64,000 nt of DNA from Terrimicrobiaceae bacterium (GTDB taxonomy: Bacteria; Verrucomicrobiota; Verrucomicrobiia; Chthoniobacterales; JAATET01): NCBI GenBank assembly GCA_028713285.1, contig JAQTOP010000003.1, forward strand, positions 1 through 64,000, in the 5' to 3' direction. Positions within the stretch are counted from its first letter, which is position 1, and every line of letters begins with the position of its first letter. The position numbers and the translations under genes were made by a program. This document shows positions 16,580-25,763 of this stretch, one piece after another. The notes under the pieces were generated by a model that ran no database searches, had not been told where the DNA came from, and was given only the letters and a program-made list of their open reading frames with translations.

Positions 16580-17911
16580 TTAAGCCGTTTGCGCGGGCTG
16601 CGCCGAGGGCTCGCGCACCGTAACATTCGACGTGATGAAATCAAGCGCCTTGCCCACGAGAATCTGCTCGCGAATCTGGCCGAACGCATCGCGCTTCTGC
16701 AAATCCTTCACGAATTTCTGCACCGGCACCTGGTAGCGCGCGGCGAGCTGCGTGACGTGGAAGGCGAGATCCTGCTCGGTGACCTTGAGGTTTTCCTTTT
16801 CGGCGACGCGCATGAGCAGGAAGGTCGTGCGCACGCGCTCCGTGGCGCTCTGCTTCGCAGCGCCGAGAATCTCGTCCTCGTGCGACTTGAGCTCTTCGTC
16901 GCTCACGCCGCGGCCCTGGTTTTCCTGCACGATCTCGCGAAGGATGCCGCTCATTTCATTGTTGATGAGGTGGACGGGCAGCTCGCACGTGACCTGCGAA
17001 AGCAGATACTGGATCGCGCCGCTCCGTTTCGCAGTTTCAAATTCGTTTTCTGCGCGCTTCTCCAGCTCCGTGCGCAGGCGGTCTCTCACCTCTGCCATCG
17101 TCTTCCCGACGTCCAGCTTGTTTGCGAGCGCGTCGTCCAGCGGAGGCAACTCGCGGGTGCGAATCTCATGCAGCGTCACCGCATACGCGAGTTGTTTCCC
17201 GCGGACCGCGGCGAATGGAAAATCCGCGGGGATATCGAGCGTGAACTCGCGGCTCTCCCCGATGCTCAATCCCACGAGCGCCTCGCAGAAGCCCGGCGCG
17301 AGGGTCTCGGGCGCGAGGCGAATCCACCAATTCGGCTTGCCGGCGAGGAGGGGCGGACAATTCTCCACCGCCTCGGCCAGCGGCCTGCCCCCGGTCGTGC
17401 CGGCATAGGTGAGCACGGCGAAGTCGCCCATCTCGAGCGCGCGGCCCTCGACGCTCTGGAAGTCGGCGTGCTGCTCGGCGATACCCTGCAGCGCCTCATC
17501 GACTTCGGCATCCGTCACCGCGCGCTTCGCCACCTCGAGTTCGATCTTCGAGTAGTCGGGCAGCTCGAAATCGGGCGACGTGACGACCGTCGCGGTGAAG
17601 CGCATCGACTTGTCCGGAGCGATCTCGATGCCTTCGACCTTCGACACGGTGATGACGCGGATTTTCTTCTCCTCGATGGCCTCGTTCATCGCCTGACGCA
17701 GGAGCTTGTTCGTGAGTTCCTCGCGGATGTCGGCGCTGAACTTGCGATCCACGAGAGCTTGCGGCGCCTTGCCGGGGCGGTAACCGGGCAGGCGCGCCAT
17801 CTTCTGAAACTGCCTGGCCACCGTCTGCCATTCACGCTCGACGCGCTCGGGTTCGAGCTCGACGCGGAGCGTGGCAATGCAGTTGGGCTGGGATTCTACG
17901 ACGACGTTCAT
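16580..17911 (-). CDS. tig: Trigger factor (ribosome-associated chaperone/PPIase)
   Basis: The 443-aa protein starts at MNVVVESQPNCIATLRVEL (17911); the track ORF adds an unlikely leader. The N-terminal ribosome-binding domain has the tail loop LPGYRPGKAPQALV (consensus GFRxGKxP). The FKBP-like PPIase domain (about residues 165-255) is divergent. The C-terminal chaperone arms extend from about 260 to 430. It heads the tig-clpP-clpX cluster and diverges from the peptide-binding protein gene at 18074. Confidence 0.93.
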   Translation of the reverse strand: MNVVVESQPNCIATLRVELEPERVEREWQTVARQFQKMARLPGYRPGKAPQALVDRKFSADIREELTNKLLRQAMNEAIEEKKIRVITVSKVEGIEIAPDKSMRFTATVVTSPDFELPDYSKIELEVAKRAVTDAEVDEALQGIAEQHADFQSVEGRALEMGDFAVLTYAGTTGGRPLAEAVENCPPLLAGKPNWWIRLAPETLAPGFCEALVGLSIGESREFTLDIPADFPFAAVRGKQLAYAVTLHEIRTRELPPLDDALANKLDVGKTMAEVRDRLRTELEKRAENEFETAKRSGAIQYLLSQVTCELPVHLINNEMSGILREIVQENQGRGVSDEELKSHEDEILGAAKQSATERVRTTFLLMRVAEKENLKVTEQDLAFHVTQLAARYQVPVQKFVKDLQKRDAFGQIREQILVGKALDFITSNVTVREPSAQPAQTA

Positions 17912-18073
17912 ATTGCGAATCGACCACTCAAGCACACGCACCCCACCCCGACAACCGCGAACCGCCCCGCAAAAATTGAACGCTGGCTGCCGGGCAAGGC
18001 TCGAAGAGAATAATTTCAACCGCAGTTCCCGCGTGTTACCGTCCCCGCGCCATCAGCCACAGGTTCTAATTTC

Positions 18074-19861
18074 ATGACATTCCCACACTCCGCCCTTTTT
18101 TCGCTGCTCCTGCTCTCCCTCTCCGCATGCGGAAAAAAATCCGGTGCGCCGCAACCCCAATCACCCGCCGTAAAGGACGCAGCGATCCAGGTCGAAACCA
18201 GCGGGGAGCCGGACCCGATGGCGGTCCCCTCCGCGCTGAGAGGCGGCTCCTACGCGACGTGGGGTGGCGCATTTCCAAAATCGCTGAACATGTGGCTCGA
18301 CTACAACTCGTTTTCCGCGCAGGTCTGCGGCCTCATGTTCGAGCCGCTCGTCGAGATGCATTCGACGAAGGACGAACCCGTGGGCGCGCTCGCCAAGTCG
18401 TGGGAAATCTCGCCCGATGGCAAGACCTATACGTTCACGATCAATCCCGCCGCGCGATGGAGCGACGGCCAGCCGGTCACCGCGGAGGATATCCAGTTCT
18501 ACTACGACGTGATGATGAACCCAAAAAACCTCACATCGCTCTTCCGCGTCGATCTCTCGCGGTTTGCGCGGCCCGAGGTCGTCGATGCGCACACGGTCCG
18601 CATCACCGCCAGCGAGCCGCACTGGAAGAACTTCTGGACCGCCGCGGGCTTCGTCGCCCTGCCGAAGCACGCCTGGAAGGACGCCGATTTCAACAAGCAG
18701 AACTTCGAATTTCCCGTCGTGAGCGGACCCTACGAACTCTCGGACGTGAAGATGAACCGCTCGATCACACTCAAGCGCCGCGGCAACTGGTGGGGACGCG
18801 TGAAGCAATACAACGTCGGCAAATACAACTTCGATCAGCTCGTTTTCAAATCCACCGAGGATCGAAACAAGGTGCTCGAGATGCTCAAGAAGGGCGACAT
18901 CGACGCGTATCCCGTTTACACCGCGCAAATCTGGGCGGAGAAAACGGACTTCCCGCAGGTGCAGAAGAACTGGATCGTGCGGCAGAACGTCTTCAACAAG
19001 GAGCCGAAAGCTTTCCAGGGCCTCGCGCTGAACATGCGCCGTCCAATCCTGCAGGACGTGCGCGTGCGCCAGGCGCTCGCCCATCTGCTCAATCGCGCCC
19101 TCATGAACGAGAAGCTCATGTTCAACCAGTATTTTCTGCTGAACTCCTATTTCCCCGACCTCTATCCGAACAATCAAAATCCCGCCGCGCCGATCACCGA
19201 GTACGATCCCGAGAAAGCGCGCGCGCTGCTCAAGGATTCCGGCTGGCAGGTCGGCCCCGACGGCGTTCTTGCGAAGGATGGCCAGGCGTTTTCCCTCACG
19301 ATTCTGCATTACGACAACTCCGATCTTCGCCATCTAAACATCTACCTGCAGGACCTCAAGGCCGTCGGCATCGACGCGAAGCTTGACATCGTCTCCCGCG
19401 CCACTTTCACGAAGCGCGTGGACAGCCACGACTTCGACATGATCTGGACGAATTGGAGCGCCTCGCGCCTTCGCGATCCGGAGACGCTCTGGTCCTCGAA
19501 AACCGCGGACGACATCGCGACGCAAAATCTGTCCGGTGTGAAGGACGCGGAAATCGACAAACTCATCACCCGGCAGAAGACCGAGATGGATCTCGGCAAA
19601 CGCAACGAAATCCTCAAGCAGATCGACGCGCGCCTCGTCACGATCGTCCCCTACGTGCTCATGTGGCAATCCGGCTCCGCGCGGCTGTTGTATTGGAACA
19701 AATTCGGCACGCTTCCGACGGTGCTGCCGAAATACGGCACCGAGGACGCCGCGCTCGTCTATTGGTGGCTGGATCCCGCGAAGGACGCGGCGCTCCAGGC
19801 CGCGCAGAAATCCGGCGCGGCGCTGCCGGCGCTCCCCGCCGAGGTGCATTTTCCCGAATGA
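18074..19861 (+). CDS. Extracellular peptide-binding lipoprotein of an ABC importer (SBP family 5, YejA-like)
   Basis: The 595-aa protein has a lipoprotein signal peptide ending SLSACGKKSG. The family-5 solute-binding core includes SYATWGGAFPKSLNMW, LAKSWEISPDGKTYTFTINPAARWSDGQPVTAEDI and RRPILQDVRVRQALAHLLNR. Such proteins capture oligopeptides or peptide antibiotics in the periplasm. The size and the following gene set resemble the microcin C/dipeptide importer YejABEF. The stop overlaps the permease start by ATGA, giving a coupled four-gene operon. Confidence 0.9.
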   Translation: MTFPHSALFSLLLLSLSACGKKSGAPQPQSPAVKDAAIQVETSGEPDPMAVPSALRGGSYATWGGAFPKSLNMWLDYNSFSAQVCGLMFEPLVEMHSTKDEPVGALAKSWEISPDGKTYTFTINPAARWSDGQPVTAEDIQFYYDVMMNPKNLTSLFRVDLSRFARPEVVDAHTVRITASEPHWKNFWTAAGFVALPKHAWKDADFNKQNFEFPVVSGPYELSDVKMNRSITLKRRGNWWGRVKQYNVGKYNFDQLVFKSTEDRNKVLEMLKKGDIDAYPVYTAQIWAEKTDFPQVQKNWIVRQNVFNKEPKAFQGLALNMRRPILQDVRVRQALAHLLNRALMNEKLMFNQYFLLNSYFPDLYPNNQNPAAPITEYDPEKARALLKDSGWQVGPDGVLAKDGQAFSLTILHYDNSDLRHLNIYLQDLKAVGIDAKLDIVSRATFTKRVDSHDFDMIWTNWSASRLRDPETLWSSKTADDIATQNLSGVKDAEIDKLITRQKTEMDLGKRNEILKQIDARLVTIVPYVLMWQSGSARLLYWNKFGTLPTVLPKYGTEDAALVYWWLDPAKDAALQAAQKSGAALPALPAEVHFPE

Positions 19862-20868
19862 CCGCCTACATCGTCCGGCGGCTGCTCCTGATGCTGCCGA
19901 CCCTCCTGGGCATCACGCTGGTCTGCTTCGCGCTCATCCAGTTCGTGCCGGGCGGTCCGGTCGAGGAAATCATCTCGAAGGTCCGCGCCTTCGAGAGCGC
20001 GCGCGGCGCGAATGCGAAGACCATCTCCACGGAGGAGATCGCAAACATCAAGGCCTACTTTGGCTTCGATAAGCCCGCCTACATTCGCTATTTCACCTGG
20101 CTCGGCAATCTCTTCCGCGGCGACTTCGGCAACTCCTACGTGTATCAGCAACCGGGGCTCCAGGTGATCGTCAGCAAAATGCCGATCTCTCTTTTCTTCG
20201 GCCTCGTTTCGTTTCTCCTGTCGTATTCCATCTCGATTCCGCTGGGGGTGAAGAAGGCCATGTCCCATGGCAGCCCGGGCGATGTCGCCTCCTCGGCGCT
20301 CATCTTTGCCGGTTACGTGATCCCCGGTTACACGCTCGGCATCCTGCTCATCATCTTCTTCGCCGGCGGCAGCTACTTCGACTGGTTTCCGCTCGGCGGC
20401 ATCGTCGGAGACAATTTTGAAAACCTGTCGCCCATCGGCAGGGCGCTGGACTTCCTCCACCACATGGTCCTGCCGCTCATCTGCTACATGATCGGCGATT
20501 TCGCCGTGCTCACGCTCCTCATGAAAAACAACATGCTCGAGGAGCTGCACAAGGACTACGTCCGCACGGCGATGGCGAAAGGATTTTCGTTTCGCGATGC
20601 TGCATGGCGCCAGGCCTTCCGAAATGCGCTCATCCCCGTGGCCACCGGCATCGGCTCGCTTTTCGCGGTCATGTTCACCAGTTCGCTCCTCATCGAGCGT
20701 GTGTTCGACATCGACGGCATGGGCCTGCTTTTTTATAACTCCGTCTTGGGTCGCGACTACAATGTCGTCCTGGGCATCATCGTCCTGAGCAGCTTCTTCA
20801 CCATGCTGGGCCGGCTCTTTAGCGACATTGTCTATGTGGCAATCGATCCGCGCATTCGTTTCGATTGA
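19858..20868 (+). CDS. ABC peptide importer inner-membrane permease, YejB/OppB-like
   Basis: The 336-aa protein starts MTAYIVRRLLLMLPTLLGITLVCF, the typical OppB/DppB N-terminal helix. Six transmembrane segments are expected. The EAA-type loop is KDYVRTAMAKGFSFRDAAWRQAFRNALIPV, which docks on the ATPase. YejB-type features include the long periplasmic region with PGGPVEEII and YFGFDKPAYIRY. It is translationally coupled to the upstream binding protein and abuts the next permease with no gap. Confidence 0.9.
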   Translation: MTAYIVRRLLLMLPTLLGITLVCFALIQFVPGGPVEEIISKVRAFESARGANAKTISTEEIANIKAYFGFDKPAYIRYFTWLGNLFRGDFGNSYVYQQPGLQVIVSKMPISLFFGLVSFLLSYSISIPLGVKKAMSHGSPGDVASSALIFAGYVIPGYTLGILLIIFFAGGSYFDWFPLGGIVGDNFENLSPIGRALDFLHHMVLPLICYMIGDFAVLTLLMKNNMLEELHKDYVRTAMAKGFSFRDAAWRQAFRNALIPVATGIGSLFAVMFTSSLLIERVFDIDGMGLLFYNSVLGRDYNVVLGIIVLSSFFTMLGRLFSDIVYVAIDPRIRFD

Positions 20869-21900
20869 ATGCTCTCCCCGCTCACCAAAAGCCGCCTCCG
20901 GAAGTTCCGTTCGATCAAGCGGGCGTGGTGGTCGTTCTGGATTCTCACGATCGCGTTTGTCTTCTCGCTCTTCAGCGAACAGCTCGTCAATGACCACCCG
21001 CTTCTCCTCCGCTATGGCGGCCACTGGTATTTCCCCACGCTGCGATTTTACCCCGCGAACGCCTTTGGCGGACGCTACAAAACCGAGGCCGACTACCTTG
21101 CGATCCGCGGCGATCCGGCCTTCAACGCGCACGGCGGATGGATGCTGCTTCCGCCGATCCCGCACAGCCCGCTTCATTCCTATCTCGATCTCGCTGGCGC
21201 CCCGCCGCATCCGCCCTCCTGGCAGCACTGGCTGGGCACCGACAGCTCGGCGCGCGACGTGCTCGCACGGCTGATTTACGGCTTCCGCATCTGCATGACT
21301 TTCGCGCTTTCGCTCGCGGCGATCAGCGCCGTGCTCGGCATCATCATCGGAGGAATGCAGGGCTACTTCGGCGGCAGGTTCGATCTCACCATCCAGCGAC
21401 TGATCGAAATCTGGTCGGCGCTGCCGTTTCTTTACGTGGTCATCCTGCTCGGCTCGATCTACGGCCAGAACTTCACCATTCTCCTCACCGTCATGGCGCT
21501 CTTCGAATGGATCGCCCTCTCCTACTACATGCGCGGCGAATTCTACAAACTGCGCGAGCAGCCCTATGTGCTTGCCGCACGCGGCCTCGGCGCCGGACAC
21601 CTGCGCATCCTGTTCAAGCAAATGCTGCCAAATGCCATGACGCCCGTTATCACGCTGCTCCCCTTCAGCATCGTCGGCGGCATCTCCTCGCTCACCGCGC
21701 TCGACTTTCTCGGCTTCGGCCTCCAGCCGCCCACGCCGTCCTGGGGCGAGCTGATGCAGCAGGGGCTCCAGAATCTCCAGGCGCCATGGATCGCGACCTC
21801 CTCGGTCGGCGCCTTGTTTCTCACGCTGCTCCTCGCTAGCTTCGTCGGCGAAGGCGTGCGCGATGCGTTCGATCCGAAATTCCGCCTCAGGCTCCAATGA
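20869..21900 (+). CDS. ABC peptide importer inner-membrane permease, YejE/OppC-like
   Basis: The 343-aa permease has an N-terminal helix KRAWWSFWILTIAFVFSLF followed by a long periplasmic segment. That segment contains YPANAFGGRYKTEADY, characteristic of YejE rather than plain OppC. The core contains WLGTDSSARDVLARLIYGF. The coupling loop is PYVLAARGLGAGHLRILFKQMLPNAM, and TALDFLGFGLQPPTPSWGELM is also typical. The stop overlaps the ATPase gene by ATGA. Confidence 0.9.
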   Translation: MLSPLTKSRLRKFRSIKRAWWSFWILTIAFVFSLFSEQLVNDHPLLLRYGGHWYFPTLRFYPANAFGGRYKTEADYLAIRGDPAFNAHGGWMLLPPIPHSPLHSYLDLAGAPPHPPSWQHWLGTDSSARDVLARLIYGFRICMTFALSLAAISAVLGIIIGGMQGYFGGRFDLTIQRLIEIWSALPFLYVVILLGSIYGQNFTILLTVMALFEWIALSYYMRGEFYKLREQPYVLAARGLGAGHLRILFKQMLPNAMTPVITLLPFSIVGGISSLTALDFLGFGLQPPTPSWGELMQQGLQNLQAPWIATSSVGALFLTLLLASFVGEGVRDAFDPKFRLRLQ

Positions 21901-22742
21901 ACCCGCCGCTCCTCGACGTCCGAGATCTTTCCATTTCCTTCGAGACCGAAGAGGGCCGGCTCGACGCGGTCATCGGCTCATCGTTCAAACTCGATCCTGG
22001 CAAAACGCTCGCCATCGTCGGCGAGAGCGGCAGCGGGAAAAGCGTCACCGCCCTCGCGCTCACCCGGCTCCTCCCCGAACCCCCGGCGCGTTTCGTGAGC
22101 GGCGAGATTTTGTGGAAAGGAGCGGACGTGTTGAAAATGACGCCCCGGCAGCTCCGCAAAATTCGCGGCGGCGAGATCGCCTACATTTTCCAGGAGCCCT
22201 CCACCTCGCTGAATCCGGTCCATACGATCCGCAGCCAGATCGCCGAGGCCATTCGCCTGCACCGGCCCGAGGTGAGCGACATCGACGCCGAGGTTGTAAA
22301 ATGGCTCGACGCCGTCGGCATCGTGAATCCCGCGCAGCGCATGCGCGACTACCCGCACCAGCTCAGCGGCGGCATGCAGCAGCGCGCGATGATTGCCATG
22401 GCCCTGAGCTGCCAGCCCGATCTGCTGGTCGCTGACGAGCCCACCACCGCGCTCGATGTCACCATCCAGGCGCAAATCCTCGACCAGCTCCGCGAACTCC
22501 GCGAACGCCTCGGGATGGCCGTGATTCTTATTACGCACAACTTCGCAATCATCCGCGGCCTGTGCGATCAGGTCGCCGTGATGTTCCGAGGGCGGATCGT
22601 CGAATTCGGCTCTTCGGAAGAAGTTCTCTCCCGCCCGCAGCATCCTTACACCCGGGCGCTCATCGATTGCATCCCGAAGCTCGGCGCGGGGCACAAGCGG
22701 CTGCATACGATCGATTACGCCGCCATCGAGCGAGCGCTGTAA
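21897..22742 (+). CDS. ABC peptide importer ATP-binding protein (single OppD-like domain)
   Basis: The 281-aa ATPase has Walker [10 protein letters not shown]-loop [14 protein letters not shown] signature LSGGMQQR, Walker [13 protein letters not shown] and H-loop ILITHN. In the Yej system the ATPase is one polypeptide with two such domains (about 530 aa), and Opp/Dpp systems have separate D and F subunits. Here only one domain is encoded, and a phytase gene follows. It may homodimerise, or a partner ATPase may lie elsewhere. There is a proline/Cys-poor C-terminus rather than the full iron-sulfur tail of OppD. Confidence 0.92.
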   Translation: MNPPLLDVRDLSISFETEEGRLDAVIGSSFKLDPGKTLAIVGESGSGKSVTALALTRLLPEPPARFVSGEILWKGADVLKMTPRQLRKIRGGEIAYIFQEPSTSLNPVHTIRSQIAEAIRLHRPEVSDIDAEVVKWLDAVGIVNPAQRMRDYPHQLSGGMQQRAMIAMALSCQPDLLVADEPTTALDVTIQAQILDQLRELRERLGMAVILITHNFAIIRGLCDQVAVMFRGRIVEFGSSEEVLSRPQHPYTRALIDCIPKLGAGHKRLHTIDYAAIERAL

Positions 22743-22762
22743 GCGGGCGCGAATTTCGGAAC

Positions 22763-23701
22763 ATGCTCGCCACTCTCATCGTTGGCCTCCTGCATGTGAC
22801 AATGCCGTGGGACCCGCCCCCTCCTCCGCCCGAGGGCGCGAAGCTTGTCCTCACCCAGCCGCCGTTTCCCGATCCCCCGCCCGAAGGTTCCGTGATCGAC
22901 GTGCCCGGCGAGCGCGAGCTGCCGGCGAACTGGCGCTCCAGCACACGCGCCAACCCGAAGACAAAGGGCAACGCGGGTCTGGACGCGCTCATGGCCTCGG
23001 GCAGCGGCCAGTTCTGCCGCGACCAGCTCTACGCCGTGCAGCAGGAGCTCCGCGGCAGGCGCGTCGCAGTGATCGATCTGCGGGAGGAGCCGCACACGTT
23101 CCTCAATGGGGCGGCGATCTCCTGGGGGCCGCCCGCCCTCGGGGGAGATGATCGCAGAGCGCCCGCTGTCGAGCGGATCGAACGCGCATGGACGAAACGC
23201 CTCGTGGACGCGAAATTCACCACCGCCACGGAATATGCTCCGGGCATTTTCGCCAATGAGAAGACGTGGGAGCCAATCGCCTTGAAGCTCGACGTCCGCG
23301 ACGCCGGAGTCGAGTCCCACCTCGTCGCCGAGGCCCGCTGGGGCTATTTCCGCATCGCGGCGCCGGATACCATCGTTCCGCGCGATCGGGATGTGGATCG
23401 TCTGATCGCCCTCGTGCGCGGCCTCGACGAAGGCCTGTGGCTGCACTTCCATTGCGACACCGGCGGCAACCGCACCACGCTCTTCCTCACGCTCTACGAC
23501 ATGATGCGGAACTACGCGCGCGCCTCACGCCCTGAGATCATCGCGCGCCAGCGCCGGCTTGGCGGCATCGACCTGCTTGCGGGTCCGGGCAAAGCCGGGC
23601 GCGCCGACTTCCTCGCGCGGTTTTTCGACTACTGCTGGCAATGCGGCCCGCACTTCCGCCGCAGTTGGTCCTCGTGGAGTCGCAAAAATGCGGCCCGGTG
23701 A
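22763..23701 (+). CDS. PTP-like cysteine phytase (inositol polyphosphate phosphatase)
   Basis: The 312-aa protein carries the PTP P-loop HFHCDTGGNRTT, a CX5R signature (Cys231, Arg237) as in cysteine phytases that dephosphorylate inositol hexakisphosphate. Upstream elements are also typical: VAVIDLREEPHTFLNG (general-acid region) and WLHFHCD. The N-terminus MLATLIVGLLHVTMPW is weakly hydrophobic and could be a signal sequence, followed by a Pro-rich stretch. The start is 20 nt after the ABC ATPase stop. The extended track ORF start at 22562 is rejected because it overlaps that gene. Confidence 0.82.
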   Translation: MLATLIVGLLHVTMPWDPPPPPPEGAKLVLTQPPFPDPPPEGSVIDVPGERELPANWRSSTRANPKTKGNAGLDALMASGSGQFCRDQLYAVQQELRGRRVAVIDLREEPHTFLNGAAISWGPPALGGDDRRAPAVERIERAWTKRLVDAKFTTATEYAPGIFANEKTWEPIALKLDVRDAGVESHLVAEARWGYFRIAAPDTIVPRDRDVDRLIALVRGLDEGLWLHFHCDTGGNRTTLFLTLYDMMRNYARASRPEIIARQRRLGGIDLLAGPGKAGRADFLARFFDYCWQCGPHFRRSWSSWSRKNAAR

Positions 23702-23734
23702 AAAAATCCGACGCCCGGTCCGACAGCGAATCTG

Positions 23735-24418
23735 CTACGCCGGTCTGGAATTGGCCGGTTCGTCCAATTCGCCGCGGCCGTAGAATTTCACGCCGAGCTT
23801 GATCTTGCTCCGGCCGGCCAGTAGCCGCCAGGCGTTCGTATCGCGCAGGGAGTAGATGCAACCGCAATACTCCTGCTGGTAAAATTCCTCGCGCTTGGAA
23901 ATCTCGATCATCCGCTGCGCCCCGCCGCCCTTGCGCCAGTTGTAGGTCCAGTAGCTCATACCCGGATACCGCGCCGCCGCGCGCTCGCCACTGCCATTGA
24001 TCTGCTCCATGTTTTTCCACCGGGAAATACCCAGGCAGCTCGTGATGACGGGAAACCCCTGCTCGTGGGCAAACAGCGCCGTCCGCTCGAAACGCATGTC
24101 GAAGCATGCCGTGCAGCGCGCGCCGCGCTCCGGCTCCCATTCCAGGCCCTTGACGCGTGCAAACCAGTTGTCGGTGTCGTAGTCCGCATCGACAAACGCC
24201 ACGCCGGCCCTTTCGGCAAAGCGGATGTTCTCCTGCTTGCGAAGATCGTATTCCTTCCGCGGGTGGATGTTGGGATTGTAAAAAAAGATCGTGTAATCGA
24301 TCCCCGAGGCGGCCATCGCCTCCATCACCTCGCCAGAGCACGGAGCGCAGCACGAGTGGAGCAGCACCTTGCGGCGGCCCGCGGGTGGATCAATCACAAT
24401 GCGTTCGTCTTCGTTCAT
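23735..24418 (-). CDS. queH: Epoxyqueuosine reductase QueH
   Basis: The 227-aa DUF208 protein performs the last step of queuosine tRNA modification, reducing epoxyqueuosine. The cysteine ligands for Fe-S and metal are visible as [12 protein letters not shown] (Cys23/24/27), [12 protein letters not shown] and [25 protein letters not shown] and [10 protein letters not shown] are family signatures. The start at [10 protein letters not shown] (24418) is preferred over 24490, because the extra residues are not family-like. It lies antisense to and convergent with the phytase gene. Confidence 0.93.
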   Translation of the reverse strand: MNEDERIVIDPPAGRRKVLLHSCCAPCSGEVMEAMAASGIDYTIFFYNPNIHPRKEYDLRKQENIRFAERAGVAFVDADYDTDNWFARVKGLEWEPERGARCTACFDMRFERTALFAHEQGFPVITSCLGISRWKNMEQINGSGERAAARYPGMSYWTYNWRKGGGAQRMIEISKREEFYQQEYCGCIYSLRDTNAWRLLAGRSKIKLGVKFYGRGELDEPANSRPA

Positions 24419-24539
24419 CGGGTAGGGTTGATCATCGAATACGGCAGGGCCTGCGTCAACCGCCGGGCCGGCGTTCCGGCTCGAACGCATGATTTGAATT
24501 TTCCCGGCGACTGCGCGTTATTGTCAGCATCGACATGCC

Positions 24540-24854
24540 ATGAAACCGATCCTGCTCTTCGCATCGATTGCAGCGCTGCTCGCCTCCGCCATTCCGGCGC
24601 AGGCCGGGTCGCGAGTCAGCTTCTTCTTCAGTTCCGGCGGCTACGGCTGCGCTCCCCGTTACTATGCGCCGCCGGTTTGCTACGCGCCGCGTCCTGTGTT
24701 CTATTGCGCGCCCCGCGTCGTCTATTGTCAGCCTGCGCCGATCTATTATGCTCCGGCGCCGGTGGTTTACGCTCCGTACGCGCCGATCTATCGCGCGCCT
24801 GTCGTCGGGGTCGGCGTGAATGTCTGCCCGGTGGCGTTCGGCTGGCGGCGGTGA
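24540..24854 (+). CDS. Small secreted Tyr/Pro/Cys-rich protein
   Basis: The 104-aa protein has a signal peptide MKPILLFASIAALLASAIPAQAG. The mature part is made of YAPP/YAPR/YAPAP repeats with four or five cysteines, then a short hydrophobic end VVGVGVNVCPVAFGW. Such YAP-rich exported proteins are common in Verrucomicrobia and Planctomycetes but have no assigned function. A cell-surface or cell-wall structural role is possible. It is transcribed divergently from queH. Confidence 0.65.
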   Translation: MKPILLFASIAALLASAIPAQAGSRVSFFFSSGGYGCAPRYYAPPVCYAPRPVFYCAPRVVYCQPAPIYYAPAPVVYAPYAPIYRAPVVGVGVNVCPVAFGWRR

Positions 24855-24897
24855 CCTCCGCCCGAGTTCCGGGCACTTTTCCACGGCGGAAAGTCCA

Positions 24898-24926
24898 TTG
24901 ACAAACCGCAGCGAAAACTCGATTAA
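24898..24926 (+). promoter_or_regulatory. Promoter of tRNA-His
   Basis: A perfect -35 TTGACA (24898-24903) and GATTAA (24921-24926) are separated by 17 bp. They lie about 48 bp upstream of the tRNA. Confidence 0.6.
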
Positions 24927-24973
24927 GAACGACTCGCAAATGCCGCGGAAAACGTCGGCGGCGTCGCGCGAAC

Positions 24974-25049
24974 GGTGGCCGTAGCTCAATGGTAGAGTCC
25001 CAGATTGTGATTCTGGTTGTTGCGGGTTCGAGTCCCGTCGGTCACCCCA
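24974..25049 (+). tRNA. tRNA-His, anticodon GTG
   Basis: A full cloverleaf is visible. Acceptor GTGGCCG pairs with CGGTCAC, the anticodon stem CCAGA/TCTGG frames the loop TTGTGAT with GTG, and the T arm is GCGGG TTCGAGT CCCGT. A genome-encoded G at -1, C at position 73 and an encoded CCA (25047-25049) are tRNA-His hallmarks. A T-run follows at 25052. Its 3' end marks the change from chromosome to conjugative island. Confidence 0.96.
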
Positions 25050-25439
25050 CGCTTTTTTGAGGCGTAATTGCCTGTAGACTCGCTCAAATACAGGCTTGGC
25101 GGGCGATTGATGCAAAATAGCGAAAATGCATCTCGGTGCCGTTTGGGCGGCAGATTTGTCCTGCATTGTCCTGCAAATCAGAACCCGTTGGGCTCACCCC
25201 AGAGCCATCGGCGGGTTTCCTCTGCCGGAGACACACTGAACGAGACGGAACATGCTGATCGCGAAAACGCTTTCACCGGACAGAACCGGTTCCAAGCTAC
25301 ATCCTCGCCGCCCAAATGGGACGGCCATTGATCGCAGTTTAGAAGGCCGGCGGGCACGGGCCTCCGCTGGCTGAGCCGTTCACAAAGTCGCTCCCAACTC
25401 GGAGCAGGTGTCGGTTTTTGTTGGGCGACAGTCGCGGGC
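25050..25439. other. Non-coding junction between tRNA-His and the island
   Basis: No convincing gene is seen on either strand. The region has the tRNA terminator T-run, a short CCTGTA...TACAGG hairpin near 25071-25096, and the 9-mer TGTCCTGCA repeated near 25157-25176. CCCGTTGGGCTCACCCCA near 25186 loosely echoes the tRNA 3' end (CCCGTCGGTCACCCCA) and could be a degenerate attachment-site copy. The track ORFs here lack ribosome-binding sites and family resemblance. Confidence 0.4.
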
Positions 25440-25763
25440 ATGAACACGACCATGCCCCTGCACATCGAGAACGACATCCGTCACGCCGACCGTCGCCACC
25501 CGGTTGACTTCATTGAACCCGCGCCAAGCCGCGACGATAGCATTCAGCGCACTTGCGAGGTCCTCCGCCAGACCTTCGGCTGGGTGGCGCAAGGTGCGAC
25601 CGTTGAGCAGAAAGGCCTCCGCGCTTCGGTCGTCCTTTATTGCGTTCGGGCCGACCTGATCGGCGCTCGCACCCTCCTTGAACTCGCCTTGCTGACCGGA
25701 GCACCACCGCTCGCGCTCAATCAACTCGTGGCGGATTTCTGCCACCGCATTAACTGGAAATGA
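25440..25763 (+). CDS. Hypothetical island protein
   Basis: The 107-aa protein (MNTTMPLHIENDIRHADRRH) has a likely alpha-helical C-terminal half, including LIGARTLLELALLTGAPPLALNQLVADF. I do not recognise the family. Its stop overlaps the start of the primase-like gene by ATGA, so it is the first gene of the left-backbone operon. It is the gene nearest the tRNA-His junction and could be an accessory DNA-processing factor, but nothing in the sequence proves this. Confidence 0.6.
   Translation: MNTTMPLHIENDIRHADRRHPVDFIEPAPSRDDSIQRTCEVLRQTFGWVAQGATVEQKGLRASVVLYCVRADLIGARTLLELALLTGAPPLALNQLVADFCHRINWK

Noticed and set aside
24456-25166. 236-aa minus-strand ORF containing RRDSNPQQPESQSGTLPLSYGH
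   Set aside because: This is the well-known false protein made by reading a tRNA gene on the opposite strand; the tRNA-His cloverleaf explains the sequence.
25068-25331. 87-aa plus-strand ORF after tRNA-His
   Set aside because: No ribosome-binding site, no family resemblance and composition unlike real genes; treated as non-coding junction.
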